DNA from: Bacteroidaceae bacterium
Lineage (GTDB): Bacteria; Bacteroidota; Bacteroidia; Bacteroidales; Bacteroidaceae
Assembly (NCBI GenBank): GCA_024398615.1
Contig: JAKSIU010000022.1
Coordinates: 1 to 44,410 of the forward strand
Length of the DNA stretch: 44,410 nucleotides
Direction of reading: 5' to 3'
Shown here: piece after piece, positions 17,336-26,148 of the stretch
Layout of the letters: every line of letters begins with the position of its first letter
How positions within the stretch are numbered: position 1 is the stretch's first letter
The notes under the pieces: model-generated
Told to the model about the DNA's origin: nothing
What the model saw: the letters and a program-made list of their open reading frames with translations, nothing else
Databases searched by the model: none
Made by a program: the position numbers and the translations under genes

Positions 17336-17364
17336 GAGCCGGGTACTTATAAGGTATCCGGCTC
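17336..17364. terminator. Bidirectional terminator between convergent genes
   Basis: An 11-bp stem (17336-17346 with 17354-17364, one G-U pair) around a 7-nt loop, T-rich on the plus side (CTCTATTTCTT) and TCTTTTA on the minus side. It lies between the convergent 17022 gene and the TPR gene. Confidence 0.8.
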
Positions 17365-17385
17365 CTCTATTTCTTGACCTTATGA

Positions 17386-18660
17386 TCAGATCATGTTCTG
17401 GCTTTCAAGATACTTCTCGATTTCATTGAATTCGTTGGTCATCTTGAGCTTGTAGTAGATGTTGTAAAGAGCAATTCCCCATTTGTCCTTAGCATCGGGA
17501 GCAATTTCGCGAAGCTTGGTGTAGTAAGGAAGAGCCTGCTTGTAGTATTCGTCAATCTGAGCCTGAATCTTCTTGCCTGCAGCTGTACGTGGATCAACCT
17601 TGTTTTCGTTGTCGAAGTCAGCAGCCTGCTGCAGAATGCAGAGTCCCAGGTTGTTGTAAGCGTCTACCATTTTCTCGTCCTTCTCAATGGCCTTGTTGTA
17701 CTGGGCAATGGCCTTTTCATATTCCTTGTTCTGCTGTGCAATGTAACCGAGAACGTAGTAGTTGTATGCCTTTTCAGGATCAATCTGAACCATTTCGTTG
17801 ATGAATGATTCGAGTTCAGCCATATCGTTGGTGTAATAGTTGAGCAGCTTGCCATAGTAATATTCAACTGTCGGATACTTTATAAGTCCATCCTTGAGAG
17901 TCTTGAGCCAGTTGACTGTGTCACCAAGGTTGCCGTAGCTTTCGCATACGAATTCGGTAGCAGCTTCACCGTATTCCTCATCATTCATTGCAATGAGTGC
18001 ATATTTCAGTGAATTGTCCCACTGTTCCAGATTGTAGGCAGCAAGTGCCGGGAAATATGCAAAGTTGTTCTTGTACTGATTGTAGGTCTCGTCCTCATCC
18101 ATGTCTGCCTTGAGCATATTGCACTGTGCAAGTGTGAAATACTTGTCAAACATCTTGTAGGCCTGTGCGTAGTCAGTGCGGTTGTTGAAGTAGAAGATAC
18201 CTCCGTTGATGAAGTTGCTGATATTGCTTATCATGCGGTCCTTCATCTTCTCACGAACCTCATTTGATACCTTACCTTTTGAGTTTGGAATCTGCTGCAG
18301 GGAATCAGCTCTCAGAGCATATTCGAACCACTTGTCCAGATAGTTGTACATTGCAACTGTATCGGCACGTCCGGTATATGACTTTGAGTTCTCTTCTCTG
18401 AAGTAGTAGTTATAGATTTCGGCTGCTTCGTACCAGGTCTGGTCCCAATCCCTGATGAGCTCGTTCTTTACGGCTTCGTCTATAAGTTTCTTGGCACCGC
18501 TCTTGTTGGTCACGTCATCGCGTTCCATGTCGGTACGGGCTTCCTTGACAAGCTTCTGGGCTTCCTTGATAGCCTTCTTCATTTCCTTGTCGCTCATCTG
18601 TGCATATGAGGTCATTGAGAGACCCATAGCGGCGACCAAAACAAAAATTAATTTCTTCAT
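17386..18660 (-). CDS. Exported TPR protein
   Basis: A 424-aa protein with a signal peptide (1-21, ending SYAQ). Residues 22-60 form a charged helix, and the rest is helical with TPR-like units, best seen at YYVLGYIAQQNKEYEKAIAQYNKAIEKDEKMVDAYNNLGLCILQQA. It is probably periplasmic and bound to other proteins. It lies 61 nt downstream of gyrA on the same strand; no separate promoter fits the consensus, so read-through from gyrA is possible. Precise function is unknown. Confidence 0.88.
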   Translation of the reverse strand: MKKLIFVLVAAMGLSMTSYAQMSDKEMKKAIKEAQKLVKEARTDMERDDVTNKSGAKKLIDEAVKNELIRDWDQTWYEAAEIYNYYFREENSKSYTGRADTVAMYNYLDKWFEYALRADSLQQIPNSKGKVSNEVREKMKDRMISNISNFINGGIFYFNNRTDYAQAYKMFDKYFTLAQCNMLKADMDEDETYNQYKNNFAYFPALAAYNLEQWDNSLKYALIAMNDEEYGEAATEFVCESYGNLGDTVNWLKTLKDGLIKYPTVEYYYGKLLNYYTNDMAELESFINEMVQIDPEKAYNYYVLGYIAQQNKEYEKAIAQYNKAIEKDEKMVDAYNNLGLCILQQAADFDNENKVDPRTAAGKKIQAQIDEYYKQALPYYTKLREIAPDAKDKWGIALYNIYYKLKMTNEFNEIEKYLESQNMI

Positions 18661-18721
18661 GATGTTGAAAGTAATTATTGGTTATACATTAATAATATAT
18701 TCCTGATGTTGGGTTGTTAAA

Positions 18722-21256
18722 TCATTCCTGTTCTGAAGACTCCTGGTTCTGAACAGGGGCTTCTTCCCCACTCTGTTCCTCCTGAGGTTCCTCTTCCGGC
18801 TGGCTGTCAACCTTGCAGACTGAACCTATCTGATCGTTTCTCTTTCCGAGATTGATCAGGCTCACGCCCTGTGTGGCGCGTCCCATAACCCGGATGGTGG
18901 AAAGGTCAAGACGCAGTGTGATACCTGATTTGTTGATGATAATCAGATCGTTATCGTCGGTTACAGCCTGAATCGAAACCAGTTTTCCGGTCTTTTCAGT
19001 TACATTCAGGGTCTTGACACCCTTTGCGCGACGGCTGGTCTTGCGGTAGTCCTCAATCTCGCTGCGCTTGCCGTAGCCCTGTTCGGAAATGACCATGATG
19101 GTTTCCTGCGGTTCCTGATCAACGGCAATTACGCCGACTACGTAGTCTTCGTCTCCGTTTTCGTCAATACCATCAAGCTGCATGCTCTGCACACCGGTTG
19201 ATGTGCGTCCCATTGCACGTACATCCTGTTCGTTGAACCGGATTGCACGGCCGTTGCGGTTGGCAATGATTATTTCCTTGTTGCCATCGGTGAGAAGAAC
19301 GTTGATGACCTTGTCGCCTTCATTCAGATTGATGGCATTGATGCCATTGGTGCGCGGACGTGAATAGTCCTCAAGAACGGTCTTCTTTATGATGCCCTGA
19401 CGTGTGCAGAACAGCAGATAGTGGTTCTTGATGAATTCTGCGTCATTGAGATTCTTGATGGCAATGTATGCGGTTATCGCATCGTCCGATTCAATGTTGA
19501 GCATATTCTGGATGGCACGACCCTTTGATGTCTTTCCGCCTTCAGGTATGTCATATACCTTAAGCCAGAAGCAGCGTCCCTTCTGTGTGAAGAACAGAAT
19601 GTAGTTGTGGGTGGTTGCGGTGAAGATGTGCTCGATGAAATCCTCTTCGCGCTTGTCGCTGCCCTTGGATCCTACTCCTCCACGTCCCTGCAGACGGTAT
19701 TCGGTCAGAGCTGTACGCTTGATGTAGCCAAGATGTGACATGGTTATGATCATGGGCTCATCGGCATAGAAGTCTTCTGGATTGAACTCCTCGCTGGCCA
19801 TGACGATTTCAGTCTTGCGCTCGTCGCCGTACTTGTCGATTATGGCCTGCATTTCGTTCTTGATGACCGCCTTGCACTTTTCGGGGTCATCCAGAATGCT
19901 CTGCAGTTCTGCAATGCGTGCCATCACCTCGTTATATTCGTTATGCAGCTGATCCTGCATGAGACCGGTGAGCTGTCTCAGACGCATGTCGACAATTGCC
20001 TTGGCCTGGATGTCGTCCAGCTCGAAACGGTCCATGAGTCCCTGGATTGCATCGGCCGGAGTCTTGGCGGTCTTGATGATATGGATGACCTCATCGATGT
20101 TGTCGCTTGCAATGATCAGTCCTTCAAGGATATGGGCACGCTTCTTGGCCTCTTCCAGATCGAATTTGGTGCGTCTTATCACGACCTCATGCCTGTGGTC
20201 AATGAAGCACTGGATGATCTGTTTCAGATTGAGGCACTTGGGGCGTCCGTTGACAAGGGCGATGTTGTTCACGCCGAACGATGTCTGAAGCGCTGTCATC
20301 TTGAACAGCTTGTTCAGAACCACATTGGCATTGGCGTCACGCTTTATGTCGATGACTATGCGCATGCCCTCGCGGTCCGATTCGTCGTTCACGTTGCTGA
20401 TTCCGTCAATCTTCTTGTCGGTGACAAGCTGTGCTATGAACTTGATGAGCTCGGCCTTGTTCACACCGTACGGGATCTCCGTGACGACAATCTTGTCATG
20501 CTGCTGGCCAGTCTCGATATCGGCCTTTGCACGCATGATGACACGTCCGCGTCCGGTTTCGTAGGCCTCGCGCACGCCGCTCATGCCGTAGATGTAAGCA
20601 CCTGTGGGGAAATCCGGACCCTTGATGTACTGCATCAGGTCTGCAACGCTGATTTCCGGATTGTCGACCATTGCAATGCATCCGTTCAGCACCTCGGTGA
20701 GGTTGTGCGGGGGCATGTTGGTCGCCATACCTACGGCAATACCAGATGAACCGTTCACCAGAAGATTTGGTATGCATGCCGGAAGGACTGTGGGTTCTTC
20801 CTCCTTGTTGTCATAGTTGGGTTCGAAATCAACGGTGTTCTTGTTGATGTCCTGCATCATCTCCTCGCCTATCTTGCGCAGACGAACCTCGGTATAACGC
20901 ATGGCAGCCGGGCTGTCACCGTCAATTGAACCGAAATTACCCTGTCCGTCAACGAGCGGATAACGCATTATCCAGTCCTGGGCAAGGCGGACAAGAGCAC
21001 CGTATACTGATGAATCTCCATGTGGGTGGAAATGACCCAGAACGTCTCCGACAGTACGTGCTGACTTGCGGTATCCCTTGTCTGAAGTGTTACCGTCACG
21101 CATCATGCTGTACAGGATTCTGCGATGGACCGGTTTCAGTCCGTCACGAGCGTCCGGCAGGGCTCTTGCCACAATCACTGACATTGAATAGTCAATGTAT
21201 GAGGACTTCATCTCTTCCTCAATGTTCACCCTGATAATTCTGTCCTGCTGTTCCAA
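18722..21256 (-). CDS. gyrA: DNA gyrase subunit A
   Basis: An 844-aa type II topoisomerase subunit that cuts and rejoins DNA and, with GyrB, adds negative supercoils. Catalytic tyrosine is Y121 in [10 protein letters not shown]. The quinolone region reads [14 protein letters not shown]: Ser82 equals E. coli Ser83, and Gly86 stands at E. coli Asp87. The beta-pinwheel C-terminal domain has a weak GyrA box, QGRGGVG instead of QRRGGKG. An acidic Glu/Gln tail follows. The start is a TTG at 21256; the next in-frame ATG (Met16) would remove the conserved [20 protein letters not shown] beginning. Confidence 0.95.
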   Translation of the reverse strand: MEQQDRIIRVNIEEEMKSSYIDYSMSVIVARALPDARDGLKPVHRRILYSMMRDGNTSDKGYRKSARTVGDVLGHFHPHGDSSVYGALVRLAQDWIMRYPLVDGQGNFGSIDGDSPAAMRYTEVRLRKIGEEMMQDINKNTVDFEPNYDNKEEEPTVLPACIPNLLVNGSSGIAVGMATNMPPHNLTEVLNGCIAMVDNPEISVADLMQYIKGPDFPTGAYIYGMSGVREAYETGRGRVIMRAKADIETGQQHDKIVVTEIPYGVNKAELIKFIAQLVTDKKIDGISNVNDESDREGMRIVIDIKRDANANVVLNKLFKMTALQTSFGVNNIALVNGRPKCLNLKQIIQCFIDHRHEVVIRRTKFDLEEAKKRAHILEGLIIASDNIDEVIHIIKTAKTPADAIQGLMDRFELDDIQAKAIVDMRLRQLTGLMQDQLHNEYNEVMARIAELQSILDDPEKCKAVIKNEMQAIIDKYGDERKTEIVMASEEFNPEDFYADEPMIITMSHLGYIKRTALTEYRLQGRGGVGSKGSDKREEDFIEHIFTATTHNYILFFTQKGRCFWLKVYDIPEGGKTSKGRAIQNMLNIESDDAITAYIAIKNLNDAEFIKNHYLLFCTRQGIIKKTVLEDYSRPRTNGINAINLNEGDKVINVLLTDGNKEIIIANRNGRAIRFNEQDVRAMGRTSTGVQSMQLDGIDENGDEDYVVGVIAVDQEPQETIMVISEQGYGKRSEIEDYRKTSRRAKGVKTLNVTEKTGKLVSIQAVTDDNDLIIINKSGITLRLDLSTIRVMGRATQGVSLINLGKRNDQIGSVCKVDSQPEEEPQEEQSGEEAPVQNQESSEQE

Positions 21257-21280
21257 TTTCGTATCTTTTTATTGGTTTTT

Positions 21281-21296
21281 CCCCTCCATTCGGGGG
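21281..21296 (-). other. Short GC hairpin in gyrA leader
   Basis: On the minus strand CCCC(C) pairs with GGGG around a 7-nt loop, between the promoter and the TTG start of gyrA. The stem has only 4-5 bp, so it may be incidental. Confidence 0.3.
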
Positions 21297-21312
21297 ATTC
21301 TGTAAAAACATT

Positions 21313-21344
21313 CAAAAATACTCCAAAAATAGCACACGGCCAAA
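21313..21344 (-). promoter_or_regulatory. Promoter of gyrA
   Basis: Minus strand: TTTG at 21341-21344, a 20-nt spacer, TATTTTTG at 21313-21320. It fits the consensus exactly. A second TATTTTTG at 21324-21331 lacks a matching -33 element. The predicted leader is about 50 nt. Confidence 0.75.
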
Positions 21345-21427
21345 TGTGAGGCGTATATTTTAAATAGGTGTTGATAAGTTTCAGGCAAAATAATCGTGTC
21401 AGGAAAAAGCTGGCATGCCATTTGCAG

Positions 21428-21435
21428 TATCTTTG
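21428..21435 (+). promoter_or_regulatory. -7 element immediately before clpC start
   Basis: TATCTTTG matches TAnnTTTG and ends only 4 nt before ATG 21440, so transcription would begin at or next to the start codon. No clear TTTG is present at the -33 distance. Confidence 0.5.
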
Positions 21436-21439
21436 CGTT

Positions 21440-23992
21440 ATGGATAAGAGAATTTCTGAAAAACTGAATTCAGTCCTGCTGCTGAGCCGTGAGGAGGCCG
21501 AACGTCTGGCGCACCCCGAGGTGCAGCCTCATGACCTTGTGCTTGGCATGCTGCGTGACGGAGACAACAGTGCCGTTCACATGCTCGTCGAGAACGGAGT
21601 CGTTCTTGCAGAACTGAAAGCCCGGCTGGAATCAATTCCGACGGCATTTGAAGGTAACTGTTCCAGAGTTCCGATAGAGAGGATTGCCATGTCGGCCACT
21701 GTGACCCGACTGCTAAAGATAAGTCTGCTCGAAGCGCGTCTTGAAAAGGCCGATGAGGCCTGCGTGCGTCATCTCCTGCTGGCCATTGCCCGTGACAGTT
21801 CCAGCGAGGCATGGCAGATTATATCAGATTACGGACTTGATTACCAGGCTCTTAAGGGTGTCAGAAAATCCGATACCCCTACAATGGGCATGGAGACCGG
21901 CAATGATGATATGGATGATGACGATGATGACGGATACGCTCCCGGTCCGAATGGTCCGTCTCTGCCGGGCGGTCAGCCCAGACAGCAGACAGCCAGACCT
22001 GCAGGTCAGACGAAATCGGGAACAAGCACTCCGGTTCTGGACAGTTTCAGTACTGATATCACACGTGCGGCGCGTGATGGCAAGCTGGACCCTGTGGTAG
22101 GACGTGAAAAGGAAATGGAACGTCTTGCACAGATTCTTACCCGCCGCAAGAAGAACAATCCCATACTCATAGGTGAACCGGGTGTCGGCAAGTCGTCAAT
22201 TGTGGAAGGGCTTGCGCAGCGTATCGTTGACCGTAAGGTGTCACCCATGCTCATTGGAAAACGTGTGCTTTCCCTTGACATGCCATCGGTTGTGGCTGGA
22301 ACAAAATACCGCGGACAGTTTGAGGAAAGGATACGTTCCATTATTCAGGAACTTAAGAAGAATCCTGACATAATACTGTTCATTGACGAGATACATACCA
22401 TAGTCGGTGCCGGTTCGGCTCCAGGCTCGATGGACGCAGCCAATATGCTGAAGCCTGCTCTTTCGCGTGGCGATCTGCAGTGCATCGGCGCCACTACAGT
22501 TGACGAATACCGCAAGACAATTGAGAAGGACGGTGCCTTGGAACGCCGCTTCCAGAAAATAATAGTGGAGGCTCCCACTCCACAGGAAACGCTTGAGATC
22601 CTCAAGAACCTGCGTTCACGTTATGAGGAGCATCATACCGTTACCTATACCGACCATGCTCTGGAGGCATGCGTCTCTCTTTCCGAGCGTTACATTACTG
22701 ACCGGGCACAGCCTGACAAGGCCATAGATGTCATGGACGAAGCCGGGTCCCGTACACATCTGGGCGGGGTTGTCATGCCGGTCGAGATTGAGGAGAAACA
22801 GCAGGAAACGGACCGCGCAAGAGATGAGAAGAACCATGCCGTTGCCTGTCAGGACTTTGAGACTGCAGCCCGTCTGCGTGACCGCGAGAAGGAACTTGAA
22901 AGGGAACTTGAGAACATGAAAGCCAACTGGGCCGAGTCGCTCAAATCCGAGCGCCAGACCGTTGACCAGAACAATATAGAAGCGGTGGTATCCATGATGA
23001 CCGGCATTCCGGTCCAGAAGATTGCTGCCGGCGAAAGTGTCAGACTCAAGGAACTGGCTCCATCGCTCAAACGTAAGGTCATTGCTCAGGATGAGGCCAT
23101 AGATACTCTTGCCCGTGCAATACGCCGCAGTCGTACCGGATTGAAAAATCCCAACAAGCCTATAGGCTCGTTCCTGTTCCTTGGCCCGACAGGTGTCGGT
23201 AAGACCCTGCTTGCAAAGGAGCTTGCCCTGCTCATGTTCGGCCAGTCCGATGCCATAATCCGCGTTGACATGAGCGAGTATATGGAGAAGTTCGCCGTTT
23301 CCCGTCTGACTGGAGCGCCTCCGGGATATGTGGGATATGAAGAAGGCGGCCAGCTTACCGAAAAGGTGCGCCGCAAGCCCTACTCCATTGTGCTTTTCGA
23401 CGAGATTGAGAAAGCGCATCAGGATGTCTTCAACATACTGCTTCAGGTCATGGACGAAGGACGTCTCACGGACAGTGACGGACGTACAGTCGATTTCCGC
23501 AACACCATTATAATAATGACTTCCAATCTGGGTTCGCGCCAGATTCAGGAATACGGCAGCGGAATCGGATTCGGCACAAGCGATACGAATATCGAGACTG
23601 CCCGTCAGGAGATTATCAGAAAGGCCCTGAACAGATCATTCGCTCCTGAATTCATCAACCGTATCGATGAGATAATCACATTCCGCCAGCTGGACCGCGA
23701 ATCCATTGGAAAGATTGTCGATACCGAACTCATGCAGTTGGAGGAACGTATCTCCGCCATGGGCCATGTTCTTGAAGTGACTTCGCAAGCCAGATCATTC
23801 CTTGCGGAAAAGGGCTACAGCCGCGAATTCGGAGCACGTCCACTGAAACGCGCCATACAGACGTATGTCGAAGACCGTCTGTCCGAACTCCTGCTTGACG
23901 GTGACTGTCCTCAGGGATGCATCCTGACCGTTGATGTTTCAGACAACGGGACAGACCTTACGGCAAGAGCCGGCAAGGCATCGGATTTATAA
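21440..23992 (+). CDS. clpC: ClpC-like AAA+ unfoldase (Clp ATPase)
   Basis: An 850-aa Hsp100 protein. Order: Clp-N repeats (1-145), an acidic/Pro/Gly/Gln linker containing a run of Asp residues (about 155-195), first AAA+ module with Walker [10 protein letters not shown] and FIDEIHT, a short middle region with a UVR-like motif ([19 protein letters not shown]), second AAA+ module with GPTGVGKT and LFDEIEK, and the C-terminal D2 domain. The UVR motif and short middle region make it ClpC rather than ClpB. GSGIGFG near the D2 module could be the ClpP-docking loop. ATG 21440 matches the family start; upstream in-frame codons are before the -7 element. Confidence 0.93.
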   Translation: MDKRISEKLNSVLLLSREEAERLAHPEVQPHDLVLGMLRDGDNSAVHMLVENGVVLAELKARLESIPTAFEGNCSRVPIERIAMSATVTRLLKISLLEARLEKADEACVRHLLLAIARDSSSEAWQIISDYGLDYQALKGVRKSDTPTMGMETGNDDMDDDDDDGYAPGPNGPSLPGGQPRQQTARPAGQTKSGTSTPVLDSFSTDITRAARDGKLDPVVGREKEMERLAQILTRRKKNNPILIGEPGVGKSSIVEGLAQRIVDRKVSPMLIGKRVLSLDMPSVVAGTKYRGQFEERIRSIIQELKKNPDIILFIDEIHTIVGAGSAPGSMDAANMLKPALSRGDLQCIGATTVDEYRKTIEKDGALERRFQKIIVEAPTPQETLEILKNLRSRYEEHHTVTYTDHALEACVSLSERYITDRAQPDKAIDVMDEAGSRTHLGGVVMPVEIEEKQQETDRARDEKNHAVACQDFETAARLRDREKELERELENMKANWAESLKSERQTVDQNNIEAVVSMMTGIPVQKIAAGESVRLKELAPSLKRKVIAQDEAIDTLARAIRRSRTGLKNPNKPIGSFLFLGPTGVGKTLLAKELALLMFGQSDAIIRVDMSEYMEKFAVSRLTGAPPGYVGYEEGGQLTEKVRRKPYSIVLFDEIEKAHQDVFNILLQVMDEGRLTDSDGRTVDFRNTIIIMTSNLGSRQIQEYGSGIGFGTSDTNIETARQEIIRKALNRSFAPEFINRIDEIITFRQLDRESIGKIVDTELMQLEERISAMGHVLEVTSQARSFLAEKGYSREFGARPLKRAIQTYVEDRLSELLLDGDCPQGCILTVDVSDNGTDLTARAGKASDL

Positions 23993-23995
23993 TGC

Positions 23996-24024
23996 TGGTG
24001 ACAAACAGTCAGCCGTTGTCACCA
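23996..24024. other. Inverted repeat after clpC
   Basis: TGGTGACAA (23996-24004) and TTGTCACCA (24016-24024) form a perfect 9-bp stem with an 11-nt loop. There is no T-run, so it is at best a weak terminator; it could also be a protein-binding palindrome ahead of htpG. Confidence 0.5.
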
Positions 24025-24067
24025 TGAAAGTCAAAATGTCAGTATAACTTAATTGAAATATAATATT

Positions 24068-26071
24068 ATGCAGAACGGAAAAATTGGAGTAACTACTGAA
24101 AACATCTTTCCTGTAATCAAGCAGTTCCTTTACAGTGATCGTGAAATATTCCTTCGCGAGATAGTTTCAAATGCTGTCGATGCCACACAGAAGCTCAAGA
24201 CCCTTTCTTCAAAAGGCGAATTCAAGGGCGAACTGGGCGACCTGACAGTTCATGTTACTGTCGGAAAGGACACCATTACCGTCAGTGACCGCGGACTTGG
24301 CATGACTGCTTCGGAAATTGACAAGTACATCAACCAGATAGCATTCTCAGGTGCCAATGACTTCCTTGAAAAATACAAGAATGAGGCAAGTGCCATAATA
24401 GGTCATTTCGGACTTGGATTCTATTCGGCCTTCATGGTTTCGAAGAAGGTCGAAATCATTACAAAATCATATCAGGAGGGTGCCCAGGCCGTGAAATGGA
24501 GCTGCGACGGCTCACCTGAATTCCAACTGTCCGATGCCGATAAGTCAGACCGTGGAACCGATATAGTCCTCCATATTGACGATGACAGCAAGGAATACCT
24601 GCAGGAGACCGCAATTCAGGGACTCCTCAAGAAATACTGCCGCTTCCTGCCCGTACCCATCGCATGCGGCAAGAAGAAGGAATGGAAGGACGGAAAGGAG
24701 GTCGAAACAGACCAGGATAACGTGATGAATAATGTGGAACCGCTCTGGACCAAGACTCCAAGCGAACTCAAGGATGAGGATTACAAGTCATTCTACCGTG
24801 AACTGTATCCCATGCAGGACGAGCCTATGTTCTGGATTCACCTGAACGTCGATTTCCCGTTCCATCTGACCGGTATCCTCTATTTCCCGAAAATCAAGAG
24901 CAATCTGGATCTCCAGAAGAACCGCATACACCTGTACTGCAATCAGGTTTTCGTGACGGACAATGTCGAGGGTATTGTGCCTGATTTCATGACACTGCTC
25001 CATGGCGTCATTGATTCTCCGGACATTCCGCTCAACGTGTCACGTTCATACCTGCAGAGCGACAGCAACGTCAAGAAGATATCGGGCTACATCACCAAGA
25101 AGGTTGCAGACCGTCTTTCCCAGATTTTCAAGAATGACCGCAAGGACTTCGAGTCCAAGTGGGACGATGTCAAGCTGTTCATCAACTACGGCATGCTTAC
25201 TGAAGAGGACTTCTATTCCAAGATGGAGAAGATTGCCCTCATGAAGGACACTGACGGCAAGTATTTCACATTCGAGGAATACAAGACCCTGATAGAATCC
25301 GCCCAGACAGACAAGGACAAGAACCTTATCTATCTGTATGCCACAGACCGCGAGTCGCAGTACGGTTACATTGAGTCTGCCAAGTCAAAAGGCTACAGCG
25401 TCCTGCTCATGGACAACAGCCTGGACGTTGCAGTGATTGGCATGCTCGAGCAGAAATTCGGCCAGAACAGCCGTTTCATGCGTGTTGACAGTGATACCAT
25501 TGACCGTCTCATTGTCAAGGACGATGCCAAGGCTGACCGTCTGCCTGACACCAGCATGCGCATGATAACCAAGGTGTTCTCGAGCCAGCTGCCAAAGATT
25601 GAAAAGGCCGATTTCCATGTCGATGCCCAGCCGCTTGGCGAAAACGCACTTCCTGTCATGATCACATGCAGCGAATATATGCGCAGAATGAAGGATATGG
25701 CAGCCATCCAGTCCGGAATGAGCTTCTACGGAGATATGCCTGACATGTACAATGTGGTGCTGAACACTGACCACAAGCTCATAAAGACCGTTCTTGCCGA
25801 TGCTGAAAGCAGCTGCAGCGAGCAGGTCAAGCCAATTCAGACAGAGCTTGATGCCCTGAAGGAACTCAAGGCTCAGGACAACAAGGACGAAAAGGAAACG
25901 ATTGAGAGTCAGATTTCAGAGAAGGAAAGTGCCATTGACGGCATCTATTCGGATTTCTCAAAGGACAACAAGATTGTTCACGAACTCATTGATCTGGCAT
26001 TGCTTCAGAACGGAATGCTCAAAGGCGAGGCACTTTCCAGATTCATTCGTCGCAGTGTCGAGCTGATATGA
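24068..26071 (+). CDS. htpG: Chaperone HtpG (Hsp90)
   Basis: A 667-aa Hsp90 chaperone. The N-terminal ATPase domain has the GHKL motifs EIVSNAVDA, DRGLGMT and GHFGLGFYS; the middle domain includes YFPK and LNVSRSYLQ, and the C-terminal dimerisation domain follows. The ATG at 24068 gives the usual start MQNGKIGVTTENIFPVIKQFLYSDREIFLREIVSNA; the frame opens 15 nt earlier at a TTG. Clp ATPase directly upstream makes a small protein-quality-control pair. A strong terminator follows. Confidence 0.96.
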   Translation: MQNGKIGVTTENIFPVIKQFLYSDREIFLREIVSNAVDATQKLKTLSSKGEFKGELGDLTVHVTVGKDTITVSDRGLGMTASEIDKYINQIAFSGANDFLEKYKNEASAIIGHFGLGFYSAFMVSKKVEIITKSYQEGAQAVKWSCDGSPEFQLSDADKSDRGTDIVLHIDDDSKEYLQETAIQGLLKKYCRFLPVPIACGKKKEWKDGKEVETDQDNVMNNVEPLWTKTPSELKDEDYKSFYRELYPMQDEPMFWIHLNVDFPFHLTGILYFPKIKSNLDLQKNRIHLYCNQVFVTDNVEGIVPDFMTLLHGVIDSPDIPLNVSRSYLQSDSNVKKISGYITKKVADRLSQIFKNDRKDFESKWDDVKLFINYGMLTEEDFYSKMEKIALMKDTDGKYFTFEEYKTLIESAQTDKDKNLIYLYATDRESQYGYIESAKSKGYSVLLMDNSLDVAVIGMLEQKFGQNSRFMRVDSDTIDRLIVKDDAKADRLPDTSMRMITKVFSSQLPKIEKADFHVDAQPLGENALPVMITCSEYMRRMKDMAAIQSGMSFYGDMPDMYNVVLNTDHKLIKTVLADAESSCSEQVKPIQTELDALKELKAQDNKDEKETIESQISEKESAIDGIYSDFSKDNKIVHELIDLALLQNGMLKGEALSRFIRRSVELI

Positions 26072-26094
26072 TGCCCTGAATCTCAATTTTTGAT

Positions 26095-26131
26095 AAAAAA
26101 AGGCGCTCAAATTGTTGCAGCGCCTTTTTTT
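26095..26131. terminator. Terminator after htpG
   Basis: AGGCGCT (26101-26107) pairs with AGCGCCT (26119-26125), extended by A-run/T-run pairing on both sides, and followed by a T-run. It can work in both directions. Its loop also holds the likely -33 element (ATTG, 26111-26114) of the next gene. Confidence 0.9.
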
Positions 26132-26142
26132 GTGTATTTTTG
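26111..26142 (+). promoter_or_regulatory. Promoter of patatin/barrel gene, overlapping the terminator
   Basis: ATTG at 26111-26114, a 20-nt spacer, then TATTTTTG at 26135-26142, followed only 6 nt later by ATG 26149. The transcript would be leaderless or nearly so. Confidence 0.6.
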
Positions 26143-26148
26143 AAGAAT

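Noticed and set aside
19943-20749. Plus-strand 268-codon frame inside gyrA
   Set aside because: Antisense shadow of a strongly conserved gene.
22616-23419. Minus-strand 267-codon frame inside clpC
   Set aside because: Antisense shadow of the two AAA+ modules.
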